From Mesorhizobium caraganae (GTDB lineage: Bacteria; Pseudomonadota; Alphaproteobacteria; Rhizobiales; Rhizobiaceae): a stretch of 64,000 nucleotides of DNA. How positions within the stretch are numbered: position 1 is the stretch's first letter; each line of letters starts with the position of its first letter. The notes below the pieces were generated by a model. That model had not been told where the DNA came from. It worked only from the letters and a program-made list of their open reading frames with translations, and ran no database searches. Location: the NCBI RefSeq assembly GCF_016836705.1, contig NZ_JAFCGY010000003.1, positions 124,001 through 188,000 of the forward strand, in the 5' to 3' direction. This document shows positions 24,087 through 32,091 of this stretch, one piece after another. Position numbers and translations under genes: made by a program.

Positions 24087-25478
24087 TCAATCGACGCGTA
24101 CGCCGTCCTTCACGCGGTAGGTCGGCTTGTACATGGTGACCAGTTCTTCCGCCGCCGTCGGGTGGACGGCCATGGTGCGGTCGAAATCGTCCTTGGTGAC
24201 GCCGGCCTTCAGCGGAATGCCTAGAAGCTGCGCCATCTCGCCGGCGTCCGGTCCCAGAATGTGGGCGCCGAGAACTTTTCGCGTGGCGCCGTCGACCACC
24301 AGCTTCGTCAGCATCTTTTCGTCGCGGCCCGACAGCGTATGCCGCATCGGCCGGAACGTGGCGCGGTAGATCTCGATGTCGGGGTAGCGCTTGACAGCAT
24401 CGTCCTCGGACAGGCCGACAGTGCCGATCTCCGGCTGTGAAAACACGGCGGTCGGGATCGTGTCGTGGTCGGGCGCCGTCGGGTTTCCCTTGAAGGCGGT
24501 CTCGATGAAGCACATCGCCTCGTGGATCGCCACCGGCGTCAACTGCACACGGTTGGTGACGTCGCCGATCGCCCAGATGTTGTCGATGTTGGTGCGGGAA
24601 TACTGGTCGACAACGATGGCGCCGGTCTTGCCGAGCTCGATGCCGACGCCTTCGAGGCCCATATTCTCGGTGTTGGGGATGCGGCCGATGGCGAGCATGA
24701 CCTGGTCGACCGTCAACACCTTGCCGCCGGTGACCAGCGCGTCCAGCCTCCCATCCGGCCGCTTGCGCACCCATTCCGACACGGCGTGGCAGAGGATCTT
24801 TATCCCCTTCTTTTCCATGGTCTCGTGCAGCATGCGCCGCAGATCCATGTCGAAGCGCGACAGGATCTCCTTGCCGCGGTAGACCAGCGTGGTGTCGACG
24901 CCCAAACCATGGAAGATGTTGGCGAATTCGACGGCGATGTAACCACCGCCCTCGATCATGATCGCCTTCGGCAGCCGCTTGAGGTCGAAGACCTCGTTGG
25001 AAAAGATGCAATGCTCATGGCCGGGAAGTGCTGGATGCGGCGCCGGCCGGCCGCCGGTGGCGATCAGGATCTGGTCGGCGGTGACGGTGCGGTCGTCGCC
25101 CAAGAGGTGCACGACATGCGGGTCGACCAGCATGGCGCGCGAGTGGAACGTCTCGCCGCCGGCGCCTTTCACGTTCTTCTCGTAGATAGCCTCCAGCCGG
25201 GCGATCTCGCGATCCTTGTTGGCGACCAGCGTCGGCCAGTCGAAGCTCGCTTCGGGCACCGTCCAGCCATAGCCGGCGGCATCAGTGAAATGCTCGGGAA
25301 ATTGCGAGGCGTAGACGTAGAGTTTTTTCGGCACGCAGCCTCTGATGACGCAGGTGCCGCCATAGCGGTATTCCTCGGCGATGCCGACGCGCTTGCCGAG
25401 TGCGGCCGCCACACGCGCCGCCCTCACCCCGCCGGAGCCGCCACCGATGACGAAGAGATCGTAGTCGTACCCGGCCAT
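24087..25478 (-). CDS. gor: Glutathione-disulfide reductase
   Basis: Cytoplasmic flavoenzyme of 463 residues that reduces GSSG with NADPH. The FAD motif VIGGGSGGVRAARVAAALG is at the N-terminus, the redox-active disulfide is in GGTCVIRGCVPKKL, the NAD(P) motif is IEGGGYIAVEFANIFHGLG, and the C-terminal dimer segment has the catalytic HPTAAEE. VYRG at the NADPH site fits the usual pattern for gor of alphaproteobacteria. The ATG at 25478 has an AAGGAG site. It is downstream of rpiA-DUF2059 but separated by a terminator, so probably has its own promoter. Confidence 0.95.
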   Translation of the reverse strand: MAGYDYDLFVIGGGSGGVRAARVAAALGKRVGIAEEYRYGGTCVIRGCVPKKLYVYASQFPEHFTDAAGYGWTVPEASFDWPTLVANKDREIARLEAIYEKNVKGAGGETFHSRAMLVDPHVVHLLGDDRTVTADQILIATGGRPAPHPALPGHEHCIFSNEVFDLKRLPKAIMIEGGGYIAVEFANIFHGLGVDTTLVYRGKEILSRFDMDLRRMLHETMEKKGIKILCHAVSEWVRKRPDGRLDALVTGGKVLTVDQVMLAIGRIPNTENMGLEGVGIELGKTGAIVVDQYSRTNIDNIWAIGDVTNRVQLTPVAIHEAMCFIETAFKGNPTAPDHDTIPTAVFSQPEIGTVGLSEDDAVKRYPDIEIYRATFRPMRHTLSGRDEKMLTKLVVDGATRKVLGAHILGPDAGEMAQLLGIPLKAGVTKDDFDRTMAVHPTAAEELVTMYKPTYRVKDGVRVD

Positions 25479-25536
25479 GCCGCCGCTCCTTGCCTCAGAA
25501 ATGTTTGAGACAGGTAGGCTGCATGAGGCCAAAAGA

Positions 25537-25560
25537 AAAGCCCGGTTTGCACCGGGCTTT
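25537..25560. terminator. Terminator after DUF2059 gene
   Basis: Stem AAAGCCCGGT (25537-25546) with ACCGGGCTTT (25551-25560), loop TTGC. On the minus strand it is followed by TTCTTTT, so it ends the rpiA-DUF2059 transcript. Confidence 0.85.
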
Positions 25561-25585
25561 CTTGGTCCAGCGGCGAGGATGCCGG

Positions 25586-26197
25586 TTAGTTCTTCGGTGC
25601 TTCCGGCTGGTCGCCGTCAGCGGGTGCGGCGCCGTCAGCAGGTGCCGCGCCATCAGCCGGGGCAGCGCCGTCGGCGGGTGCCGCGGGAGCCTTGGCCTTC
25701 GCGGCCGCTGCCAGCGTCTCGCCGACCTGCTGGGCGAGATCGCGCGCCAGGCCATTCTGCCAGATGTCGGCCGCCTTGACCAAATCGCGCGTCACCGTCG
25801 GGCCGCTGTCGAGCAGCTTCTTGCCGGCTTCGGAATTGTAGAAGGCAGCGATGTCGGTGAGGTCCTTTTCGGAGAACACCTTGGCATAGGCCAGTGCTGC
25901 CTCCTTCTCCAGGTCGGCACGGCGTGAGGCCAGCGCCAGCGCCTTCTCGCTGATGGTCTTACCGATCAGCTCCTGCATGTCGGGGTTCTTCTGGATAAGC
26001 TGCTGCTCTAGCGCGGCAGCCGCCTGCGGCAGGATGTTGTCGAACGGGTCGGTCGCGTGGATGGCAGCGACCGCGGCGCGCGCCGCTTTCAGATGCGATT
26101 CGGTGACATCCTGCGAAAACGCCGGCGCGGTGAACGCCAGGACAGCCGAAGCCGCCAGGATGGCGGAGAATTGGCGAACCCGTTTATGCAACATCAT
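25586..26197 (-). CDS. DUF2059 domain-containing secreted protein
   Basis: Exported protein of 203 residues. A signal peptide ([19 protein letters not shown]) precedes a helical DUF2059 domain with the hallmark [20 protein letters not shown]. The C-terminus is a low-complexity tail of four PADGAA repeats. The ATG at 26197 has a GGGAG site; a second ATG follows at 26194. It overlaps the end of rpiA by 14 bases, an arrangement suggesting co-transcription. Function of DUF2059 is unknown. Confidence 0.87.
   Translation of the reverse strand: MMLHKRVRQFSAILAASAVLAFTAPAFSQDVTESHLKAARAAVAAIHATDPFDNILPQAAAALEQQLIQKNPDMQELIGKTISEKALALASRRADLEKEAALAYAKVFSEKDLTDIAAFYNSEAGKKLLDSGPTVTRDLVKAADIWQNGLARDLAQQVGETLAAAAKAKAPAAPADGAAPADGAAPADGAAPADGDQPEAPKN
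25613..25684 (-). repeat. Tandem 18-bp repeat, four units
   Basis: Four imperfect 18-base units (25613-25630, 25631-25648, 25649-25666, 25667-25684) encode the AAPADG repeats at the C-terminus of the DUF2059 protein. Unit number may vary between strains. Confidence 0.8.
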
Positions 26198-26915
26198 GAT
26201 CGGTAGAACTCCCTGGTTTTCGGGCGGCATGGACGGTTTGGATGCCGTCGCCGCCGGCGATGATGGCCGCTGACGCCAGCCCGATGAAAAGACCATGCTC
26301 GACCACGCCGGGGATGGCATGGAGAGCATTCGAAAGCGCTCTTGTATCCGGAATGCGGCCAAAAGATGCATCGAGGATAAAATGGCCGCCGTCTGTAACA
26401 AAAGGCTGGCCCCCCGTCATCCTCAATGTAATAGGCCCGGAAAGGCCGAGACTTTGGGCCGCTGCCGCGACCGCGATTTCGGTGGCGCGCAGGCCGAACT
26501 GATTGACTTCGATGGGCAGCGGAAATCGACCGAGCGTCTCGACCATCTTCGACTTGTCGGCAATGACGATCATGCGCCCGGAGGCCGCCGCGACGATCTT
26601 CTCGCGCAGCAGCGCGCCACCGCCGCCCTTGATCAGCGTCAGCGCCGGATCGACCTCGTCGGCGCCATCGACGGTGAGATCGAGCTCGGGCGTTTCCTCC
26701 AGTGTCGACAGCGGCACGCCGAGCTCGCGGCAAAGGGCAGCGGTGCGCTCCGAGGTCGGCACGCCGATGACGGTCAGCCCGGTGGCGACCTTCTCGGCCA
26801 GCAGCCGCACGAACTCTTCCGCCGTGGTGCCGGTGCCGATGCCGAGCCGCATGCCGTCGCTGACATGGGCAAGTGCTGCCCGCGCGGCCTCGACCTTCAA
26901 CTGCCTCGCATCCAT
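26184..26915 (-). CDS. rpiA: Ribose-5-phosphate isomerase A
   Basis: Cytoplasmic enzyme of the pentose phosphate pathway interconverting ribose-5-phosphate and ribulose-5-phosphate; 243 residues. Family motifs in order: [45 protein letters not shown] (substrate pocket Asp and Lys) and [11 protein letters not shown]. The ATG at 26915 gives the expected N-terminus [14 protein letters not shown]. It is followed by an overlapping DUF2059 gene and is divergent from gph. Confidence 0.96.
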   Translation of the reverse strand: MDARQLKVEAARAALAHVSDGMRLGIGTGTTAEEFVRLLAEKVATGLTVIGVPTSERTAALCRELGVPLSTLEETPELDLTVDGADEVDPALTLIKGGGGALLREKIVAAASGRMIVIADKSKMVETLGRFPLPIEVNQFGLRATEIAVAAAAQSLGLSGPITLRMTGGQPFVTDGGHFILDASFGRIPDTRALSNALHAIPGVVEHGLFIGLASAAIIAGGDGIQTVHAARKPGSSTDHDVA

Positions 26916-27072
26916 GCTTGCCCCGGAGGTTTTGGCTTGATTGTGATTTTTCTGATTGCGCGCTCGTAGCACTTTTGCCCGCTGGGTCAAAGACTTTGGC
27001 TGTCCGACTGCTTGCCTGAATGAGGCACAGACGCTATCGCCTGCCTGCAATGCACCAGCCACAGGACAGATC

Positions 27073-27756
27073 ATGACCAGACCGATCATCGTGTTCGACC
27101 TCGACGGGACGCTGATCGATACGGCGCCGGACCTGCTCGACAGCCTCAACCACAGCCTCGCCGCCAGCGAGCTCGCCGCTGTCGACGAGGCCGGCTTCCG
27201 GCGCTTCGTCGGCCATGGCGGGCGGGTGATGATCGAGCGCGCGCATACCGCGCAGCAGAAATCGCTTGGCGTCGAGGAGCATGACCGGCTGCTGAAGCTG
27301 TTCCTTGATCACTACACGCTCAACATCCCCGGCAAGTCGCGCCCCTACCCCGGCGTGGTCGAAGCGATCGCCCGCTTCGAGAAGGCCGGCTATCTGCTCG
27401 CCATCTGCACCAACAAATATGAGGGCAATTCGAAAGCGCTGATCGAGGCGCTCGGCCTGTCAAAACATTTTGCCGCGATCGCCGGCCAGGACACGTTCGC
27501 CTTCCGCAAGCCCGACCCTCGGCATCTCACCGAAACCATCAAGCTCGCTGGCGGCGATCCGCATCGTTCGCTGATGGTCGGCGATTCGCAGACCGACATC
27601 GACACCGCCAAGGCGGCGGGCATTCCGGTGGTCGCCGTCGATTTCGGCTATACCGACCGGGATGTCAGAGAGTTCGAGCCGTCGGCTGTCATTTCGCATT
27701 TCGACGCGCTGACGCTCGACCTGGCGGAACGGCTGATTGCAGCGGCAAGCGGCTGA
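27073..27756 (+). CDS. gph: Phosphoglycolate phosphatase (HAD superfamily)
   Basis: Cytoplasmic HAD phosphatase of 227 residues that removes 2-phosphoglycolate. Motif I is [15 protein letters not shown], motif II is the Thr in AICTNKYEG, motif III the Lys in FRKPDPRHL, and motif [14 protein letters not shown]. The alpha-helical cap after motif I, with the [11 protein letters not shown] loop, is typical of Gph. The ATG at 27073 is chosen because FDLDGT then falls at residue 8. The gene lies upstream of tRNA-Val. Confidence 0.92.
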   Translation: MTRPIIVFDLDGTLIDTAPDLLDSLNHSLAASELAAVDEAGFRRFVGHGGRVMIERAHTAQQKSLGVEEHDRLLKLFLDHYTLNIPGKSRPYPGVVEAIARFEKAGYLLAICTNKYEGNSKALIEALGLSKHFAAIAGQDTFAFRKPDPRHLTETIKLAGGDPHRSLMVGDSQTDIDTAKAAGIPVVAVDFGYTDRDVREFEPSAVISHFDALTLDLAERLIAAASG

Positions 27757-27824
27757 GAGAAACGGGCGATTGCGCCGCTGCCCTGCCCTCGCCTATTTCC
27801 GGCACAGAAGGCCAGCGCATCGCC

Positions 27825-27853
27825 TTGACTTCAACGGCCTGCCTCCCTTATAT
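27825..27853 (+). promoter_or_regulatory. Promoter of tRNA-Val
   Basis: A -35 box TTGACT (27825-27830) and a -10 box TTATAT (27848-27853) are separated by 17 bases, 30 bases before the tRNA. This is close to the housekeeping sigma consensus. Confidence 0.75.
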
Positions 27854-27883
27854 CGCGGCTCGCTTGGCCTTCGGGCAACGAGC

Positions 27884-27958
27884 GGGCGATTAGCTCAGCG
27901 GGAGAGCACACCCTTCACACGGGTGGGGTCGCAGGTTCAATCCCTGCATCGCCCACCA
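27884..27958 (+). tRNA. tRNA-Val (anticodon CAC)
   Basis: A full cloverleaf can be drawn: acceptor stem GGGCGAT with ATCGCCC, D arm from TAGCTCAGCGG, anticodon stem CACCC/GGGTG with loop TTCACAC giving anticodon CAC, and T arm around GGTTCAATCC. The CCA end is encoded (27956-27958). An eight-T run follows directly as terminator. Confidence 0.96.
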
Positions 27959-28031
27959 TTTTTTTCGTGGAATTCCCATCATATTTGCTCTTCGGCGAGG
28001 TTTGTCGGCTTCGGCCACTCGGGACGGATAC

Positions 28032-28505
28032 TCAATACCGGGGCCTTTTGTCGGAGACCACGACCAGCCTCCCTCCAACATTCTGGCAGCGTCTGCAGAC
28101 AAGCTTCGATGCCAACCGCTTTTCGGCGATGAAATCGTAGTGCGTGCCGTAGGTCTCGATTAGACCATCGAGATCGAGCGAGCGTAGATGACCGCATCGG
28201 GGATTGCCGCAATACACGCTGAGGCCCATGCCTTGATCGCGAAGCTCGCCAAGCTTTGCGGGCTGAGCGATCGACAGAACAATAGCTGCCGGGTCCGCCG
28301 GATTTGCCACCACCACGAGGATAGGTCTTCGAACCGCTGCCCGATCAATGGCTCCGATTGCCTGGACCGCCTTATCCTGGGCGACGCCGATGAGGGAATC
28401 GATCTCTTCCATCGCCGCAGTATGGCCGCAGACAAACAGGGCCCTTCGCAGCACGTGCAGCGCATCTCTCGTTTCGCAAAGTGTCGTCCGGAGGGTGAGA
28501 GGCAT
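28032..28505 (-). CDS. Hypothetical protein with C-terminal zinc ribbon
   Basis: Protein of 157 residues. The C-terminal third holds two cysteine pairs, YCGNPRCGH and VCRRCQNVGGR, separated by about 40 residues, which I read as a zinc ribbon of a kind frequent in short rhizobial proteins. The N-terminal part is helical with two cysteines and no motif I recognise. It lies seven bases downstream of the DUF982 gene and is probably co-transcribed. It could bind nucleic acid, but that is only inferred from the fold. Confidence 0.55.
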   Translation of the reverse strand: MPLTLRTTLCETRDALHVLRRALFVCGHTAAMEEIDSLIGVAQDKAVQAIGAIDRAAVRRPILVVVANPADPAAIVLSIAQPAKLGELRDQGMGLSVYCGNPRCGHLRSLDLDGLIETYGTHYDFIAEKRLASKLVCRRCQNVGGRLVVVSDKRPRY

Positions 28506-28512
28506 TTCGCGC

Positions 28513-28773
28513 TCAATTCTTCATGTAGCTGTCGGGAAGACATTCGGCTTCAAGTGCCGCTGCTATGAAGGCTCGGTGAACGTCCCTTGTGCTGCAGCAC
28601 CCCGTCCGTTCCCCCACCAAGGCAGCAAGCGCGGCCAGAAACAGTGGGCCATCGGATGGCCAGTCGTTCGCCAAAGCGTCGGCCATTTGAGGCAGCGTAG
28701 CAAGGACTGAGATCGTGCCGTCCCTGCGCGCGATCGGGATCCCTGAAAACGTGTTAGGCTGGCTGTTTGTCAC
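28513..28773 (-). CDS. DUF982 domain-containing protein
   Basis: Protein of 86 residues of a family largely confined to Rhizobiales, of unknown function. The matching region is ATLPQMADALANDWPSDGP, then FLAALAALVGERTGC and HRAFIAAALEAECL. The start is a GTG at 28773 with a GGGAG site seven bases upstream. That site is part of a CTCCCGC/GCGGGAG hairpin shared with a divergent small frame. First gene of a two-gene unit with the zinc-ribbon protein. Confidence 0.7.
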   Translation of the reverse strand: MTNSQPNTFSGIPIARRDGTISVLATLPQMADALANDWPSDGPLFLAALAALVGERTGCCSTRDVHRAFIAAALEAECLPDSYMKN

Positions 28774-28780
28774 TGCATAG

Positions 28781-28798
28781 CTCCCGCTGGGGCGGGAG
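28781..28798. promoter_or_regulatory. Hairpin carrying ribosome-binding sites on both strands
   Basis: CTCCCGC (28781-28787), loop TGGG, GCGGGAG (28792-28798). The right arm supplies a GGGAG site for the frame starting at 28805 and the left arm, on the minus strand, the site for the DUF982 gene. Confidence 0.4.
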
Positions 28799-28804
28799 AA
28801 TGTT

Positions 28805-28942
28805 ATGCTCTCTCAAGCACCAGCGCCCGTACAATGGCTGATGACAAAGCTGTTTGAGCACTTAAATAAGTCCATGTCCATTAACTATGACGTACAAGAC
28901 GAGCGATATTCGAAATTTAATATCAGGTCGTCATTTACTTGA
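28805..28942 (+). CDS. Possible small protein, 45 aa
   Basis: An ATG at 28805 preceded by GGGAGAATGTT opens a 45-codon frame (MLSQAPAPVQWLMTKLFEHL and on). Codon use is more AT-rich than in neighbours. No family recognised. The good ribosome-binding site is the main support. Confidence 0.35.
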   Translation: MLSQAPAPVQWLMTKLFEHLNKSMSINYDVQDERYSKFNIRSSFT

Positions 28943-29046
28943 TCTGACGTGTGCTCGCGTCGAGTGACTCGGCTCATCGCTCCAGCATCGGAGAAAATCC
29001 GCGCAAGCGGTTATCACTGCGCCACGAGGCTTGAGTCGGGACTGCC

Positions 29047-29319
29047 TCAGCAACTACAGCTCGCCCCCTCGCCGCCAAAATTCTTCTGGGCGAAATTCAG
29101 GGCGCTTGAGTAGCTCGTATAGCTCTGGAACTGGCAGACATTGGAGCCGCGGCGCACTTTCATCTGTTCGAGATCCCAGAACGAGACCTCGATGCGGTCG
29201 TCGGCGCAGTAGACCGTGTATTTTTCAGGCTCAAGCGCGCGCGCCTTCTCAAGCGGGATGGAGACGGCAGGAATGGAAAGCGCGGAAAGTGCAAACATGA
29301 CGGCGTGACGCGCGCGCAT
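29047..29319 (-). CDS. Hypothetical secreted protein, 90 aa
   Basis: Small protein with an N-terminal hydrophobic segment (AVMFALSALSIPAVSI) that could be a signal peptide, followed by a mature part with cysteines in VYCADD, NVCQFQ and the terminal ASCSC, suggesting an extracytoplasmic, disulfide-bonded protein. There is a weak ribosome-binding site (GGGGCT). It lies downstream of the pseudonuclease gene, about 110 bases after its stop, on the same strand and could be read from the same transcript. Confidence 0.5.
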   Translation of the reverse strand: MRARHAVMFALSALSIPAVSIPLEKARALEPEKYTVYCADDRIEVSFWDLEQMKVRRGSNVCQFQSYTSYSSALNFAQKNFGGEGASCSC

Positions 29320-29427
29320 GGAAAAGCCCCAGAGTGAAAACAGCCCGTAGTATCGCCGCTGTTTTGAAGCGGTGCATCGGCTTTTGGACGAACGGCCTTT
29401 TCCCGGCAGTCCGGGCTTTGGCCACGC

Positions 29428-32091
29428 CTATATGCTGATCCATATCTCCAAAGTGTTGGCACCGATAACCGGGACCGCCCTTGCGGTTACCGGCTGGCCG
29501 GCGGCTGTAAGGTCGGCGGCCAGAAGTTCGGCGGCGCTGCGGTCGGCGTCGTTGTCGGGTTTGTAGCGAACCTCGTTCTTGCCGGCGGCAGCGGCCACTC
29601 GCTCCTCTCCGGGCGTCGGGATGCCCCAGCCCAAGGCGCGCATCTTGGCGGAGAGCGCCTGGGCGTCTTCGCGCGTCATGCCGGCGAACTGGACGTAAGC
29701 CGTCTGCGGGCGCTGCTGGATGTGCAGCCGGTCCTTCAATGTGTTGAGCGCGGCGCGGTCCTGGTCGCCGATGATTGCCTGCCCGTCGGCTGCGGATGTA
29801 TCGAGATCTGCGACGGCGCGGCGCGCGGCGGCGAACACAGGCAGCCAGTCCGGGCGGCTCCACAAGTCGGCCGGAACCCCGAGCAACGCTTCAAGCACGT
29901 TGCGGCGCCCGGCAGGCGTCAGTCCGGTCATGCTTTGGAGACCGGCCATCTTGACAAGAGCCGCCACGATCTTGCGCCGTTCGGGCACCGGCAGGTCCGG
30001 ATTGCCGAGGACGGCAATCAGTCCACCGCGCAGCGCATCGCTGGCGCCGTCGGCGCTGTCGAGCAGTTTGACGCGCCCCGCCAACGCGTCTGCCGCGGTT
30101 CCATTCGGGCCGGGATTCTTCACCGAATCCGTCCATTCGATGAGCGTGCCGAAATTGAGGCTGGTGCGTTTTTCAAGCTCGGCAACCGGGAGCCGGTATC
30201 GCTCGGGATCGAACGCGCCCGTAGCGTCGGCCGGAATGAAGAACGCGTCGACGACGAATTCCGGCTCTGAGATTTCTCCCTTCACGGCAGCCGGCACGGA
30301 AGAGACGGCGAGTTTCCAATAGGCATAAGGGACCGGCACACCGTCGACCGGCTGGTCGGCGGGTCGGAAAACGGGACCGCTGAAAATGGTCACACGATTG
30401 GCCAGTGGGTTATGCTGCGAGCGCACCCAGCTTTCGAGCGGCAGCCACTGGCCGCCGTAGAAAGCACGCGGCTGCGGCATCGTGTTTGGCAGGAAAGAGG
30501 CATACTGCGCTAGCTTGAGCGCCGCGGTTGCCGAATCACCGGCGAACTCGGGACCCCAGGCGATGTCGCTGGCACTTGCGAATCGCGCCGCTAGCCAAGG
30601 CCGGTCCGCGCGAAAGTACCAGCTGGGACGAGGTTGAAAATCTACCGGCAATCGGCCGTCGGGTTTCAGTCTGCTGGCGGTGACTTGCAGGGGCAACCTT
30701 TGCGGCCGATCCAGGTTGACCGCCGAATAGATGGCCATGCGGTGACTTCGGCCCATAACCAGCGAGTAGTTGATGTAGTCCAGCGGCGGCGCCACGGCGT
30801 CGCTTCTCAGCTCGCCGGTTATCCTGGGCAAGCCGATCGTGGCCCCGATGAAATCGACCTTGTATCCCGAAAGAACGTTGGGCTGCTTGTCGATATCTGT
30901 GCCGAGCAGCGGTTCAAGCGCTGTCCGTAGCGGCGGCGACAACTGCTCGAGAGTGATCTCGCCGCTTTTCACCTGACCGGCCAGTTCGACCAGCACCCCT
31001 TGTTGCAAATCTTGCGACAACTTGTCCAGGGACACATTGCCCAGTTTGAGTTGTTCGACCACAAGCACGATCGCGGACCGCAAGATAACCTGCGTGGCTT
31101 GCAGCTCGGCGAGCCTTTTGTCGGCGTCTTTCGCTTTGTCCAGGGCAGCGTCGCGCGCTTGCACGGCTTGGTCGCGCGCGCTTGTTGCCTCTTTAAGGGC
31201 AGCGCTAAGATCATCGTTGAGCCTCCTGATCTCGTTCGCCTTCTGCAAGGCCTGCTCTTGCGCAGCAAAGGCGTCATTCCTCTGGAGGTAAGCAAAATAG
31301 GTCGTTGCCGCGAGGATCAAGGCCGCGGTGGCAAACAGCGCGATCAATATGTTCTTGCTGCGGTCACGCTGCTTCTGGCTGTCCGTCTCCGCCTTGGCGC
31401 TCGCCTCGACGAACTCGGCAATGTCAGGCCCCTGCGGAAGCTCCGACGCCTCCTTCAGCGCTTCGCCACGCAGGAGATAGCCCGGATAGCCGGTGTTCTT
31501 CCACTGCCGCGCCTGGGCGGCCACGCGGATGCGAAAGCGCTCGGTCAGCTCGTCCGAACTCAGTTCGTCGTCCGATGCGAAGCCGTCGCCGGATACGGCA
31601 CTGTCCTTGGTCGCGACGGCCACCGATTCAGGAACGGCAATGGCGACCGCTCCGGGATCATCGATTTCACGCGATGCTGGTTCGGAGTCGACTGCGACGG
31701 CGACCGGTTCGGCCGTTTCGAGGCCGCTTGCGAAGGCGGCGAGACGCGCCGGGCTGACATCGGCTGAGGTGATGCCGGGGCGCGTGACCAGTTCTGCCGA
31801 CCAATAGTCGAGGATGCGCTGCGCCGCGCGGCGGTCGGATTCGCGCGCCATGGTGCTGCCCGCGCGCCGCGCTCTGGCCAGGAAGTCGCGGATGGTCCGG
31901 GCGTCGGGAACCGTATTGTCGATGCTGGCTTCCGTCGTCTCGGCGCCGGCCTTGTCGCTGCGCTTCATTGAGGGATCGCCCGCTTCGTTGGCGCTGGCGA
32001 TGCGCATCAGCTCGAGATGCGCGATCCGGATGTCGCTCAGCGAGACAAACTCGGCCGAGGTTTCGGTGCTTGCCACTGTTTCATTGCTCAT
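29428..32091 (-). CDS. Membrane-anchored pseudonuclease (NUC-like, catalytic motif lost)
   Basis: Protein of 887 residues, last gene of the conflict operon. Parts: helical adaptor about 15-105 (FLARARRAGST, RRAAQRILDYWSAEL); acidic linker; a segment about 185-245 (QWKNTGYPGYLLRGEALKEA) like those after STAND ATPases; one membrane helix 247-269; coiled coil 272-335; NUC fold about 435-640 (LDYINYSLVMGRSHRMAIYS); SPOR-like tail from about 795. Where the sister protein has DKGHIVRRDD this one has AARFASASD, so the catalytic histidine is gone. Its ATG overlaps the previous stop (ATGA). Likely a scaffold or regulator. Confidence 0.75.
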   Translation of the reverse strand: MSNETVASTETSAEFVSLSDIRIAHLELMRIASANEAGDPSMKRSDKAGAETTEASIDNTVPDARTIRDFLARARRAGSTMARESDRRAAQRILDYWSAELVTRPGITSADVSPARLAAFASGLETAEPVAVAVDSEPASREIDDPGAVAIAVPESVAVATKDSAVSGDGFASDDELSSDELTERFRIRVAAQARQWKNTGYPGYLLRGEALKEASELPQGPDIAEFVEASAKAETDSQKQRDRSKNILIALFATAALILAATTYFAYLQRNDAFAAQEQALQKANEIRRLNDDLSAALKEATSARDQAVQARDAALDKAKDADKRLAELQATQVILRSAIVLVVEQLKLGNVSLDKLSQDLQQGVLVELAGQVKSGEITLEQLSPPLRTALEPLLGTDIDKQPNVLSGYKVDFIGATIGLPRITGELRSDAVAPPLDYINYSLVMGRSHRMAIYSAVNLDRPQRLPLQVTASRLKPDGRLPVDFQPRPSWYFRADRPWLAARFASASDIAWGPEFAGDSATAALKLAQYASFLPNTMPQPRAFYGGQWLPLESWVRSQHNPLANRVTIFSGPVFRPADQPVDGVPVPYAYWKLAVSSVPAAVKGEISEPEFVVDAFFIPADATGAFDPERYRLPVAELEKRTSLNFGTLIEWTDSVKNPGPNGTAADALAGRVKLLDSADGASDALRGGLIAVLGNPDLPVPERRKIVAALVKMAGLQSMTGLTPAGRRNVLEALLGVPADLWSRPDWLPVFAAARRAVADLDTSAADGQAIIGDQDRAALNTLKDRLHIQQRPQTAYVQFAGMTREDAQALSAKMRALGWGIPTPGEERVAAAAGKNEVRYKPDNDADRSAAELLAADLTAAGQPVTARAVPVIGANTLEIWISI

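Noticed and set aside
27890..28102. Minus-strand frame reading WAMQGLNLRPHPCEGC
   Set aside because: It is the reverse reading of tRNA-Val, a well-known false protein.
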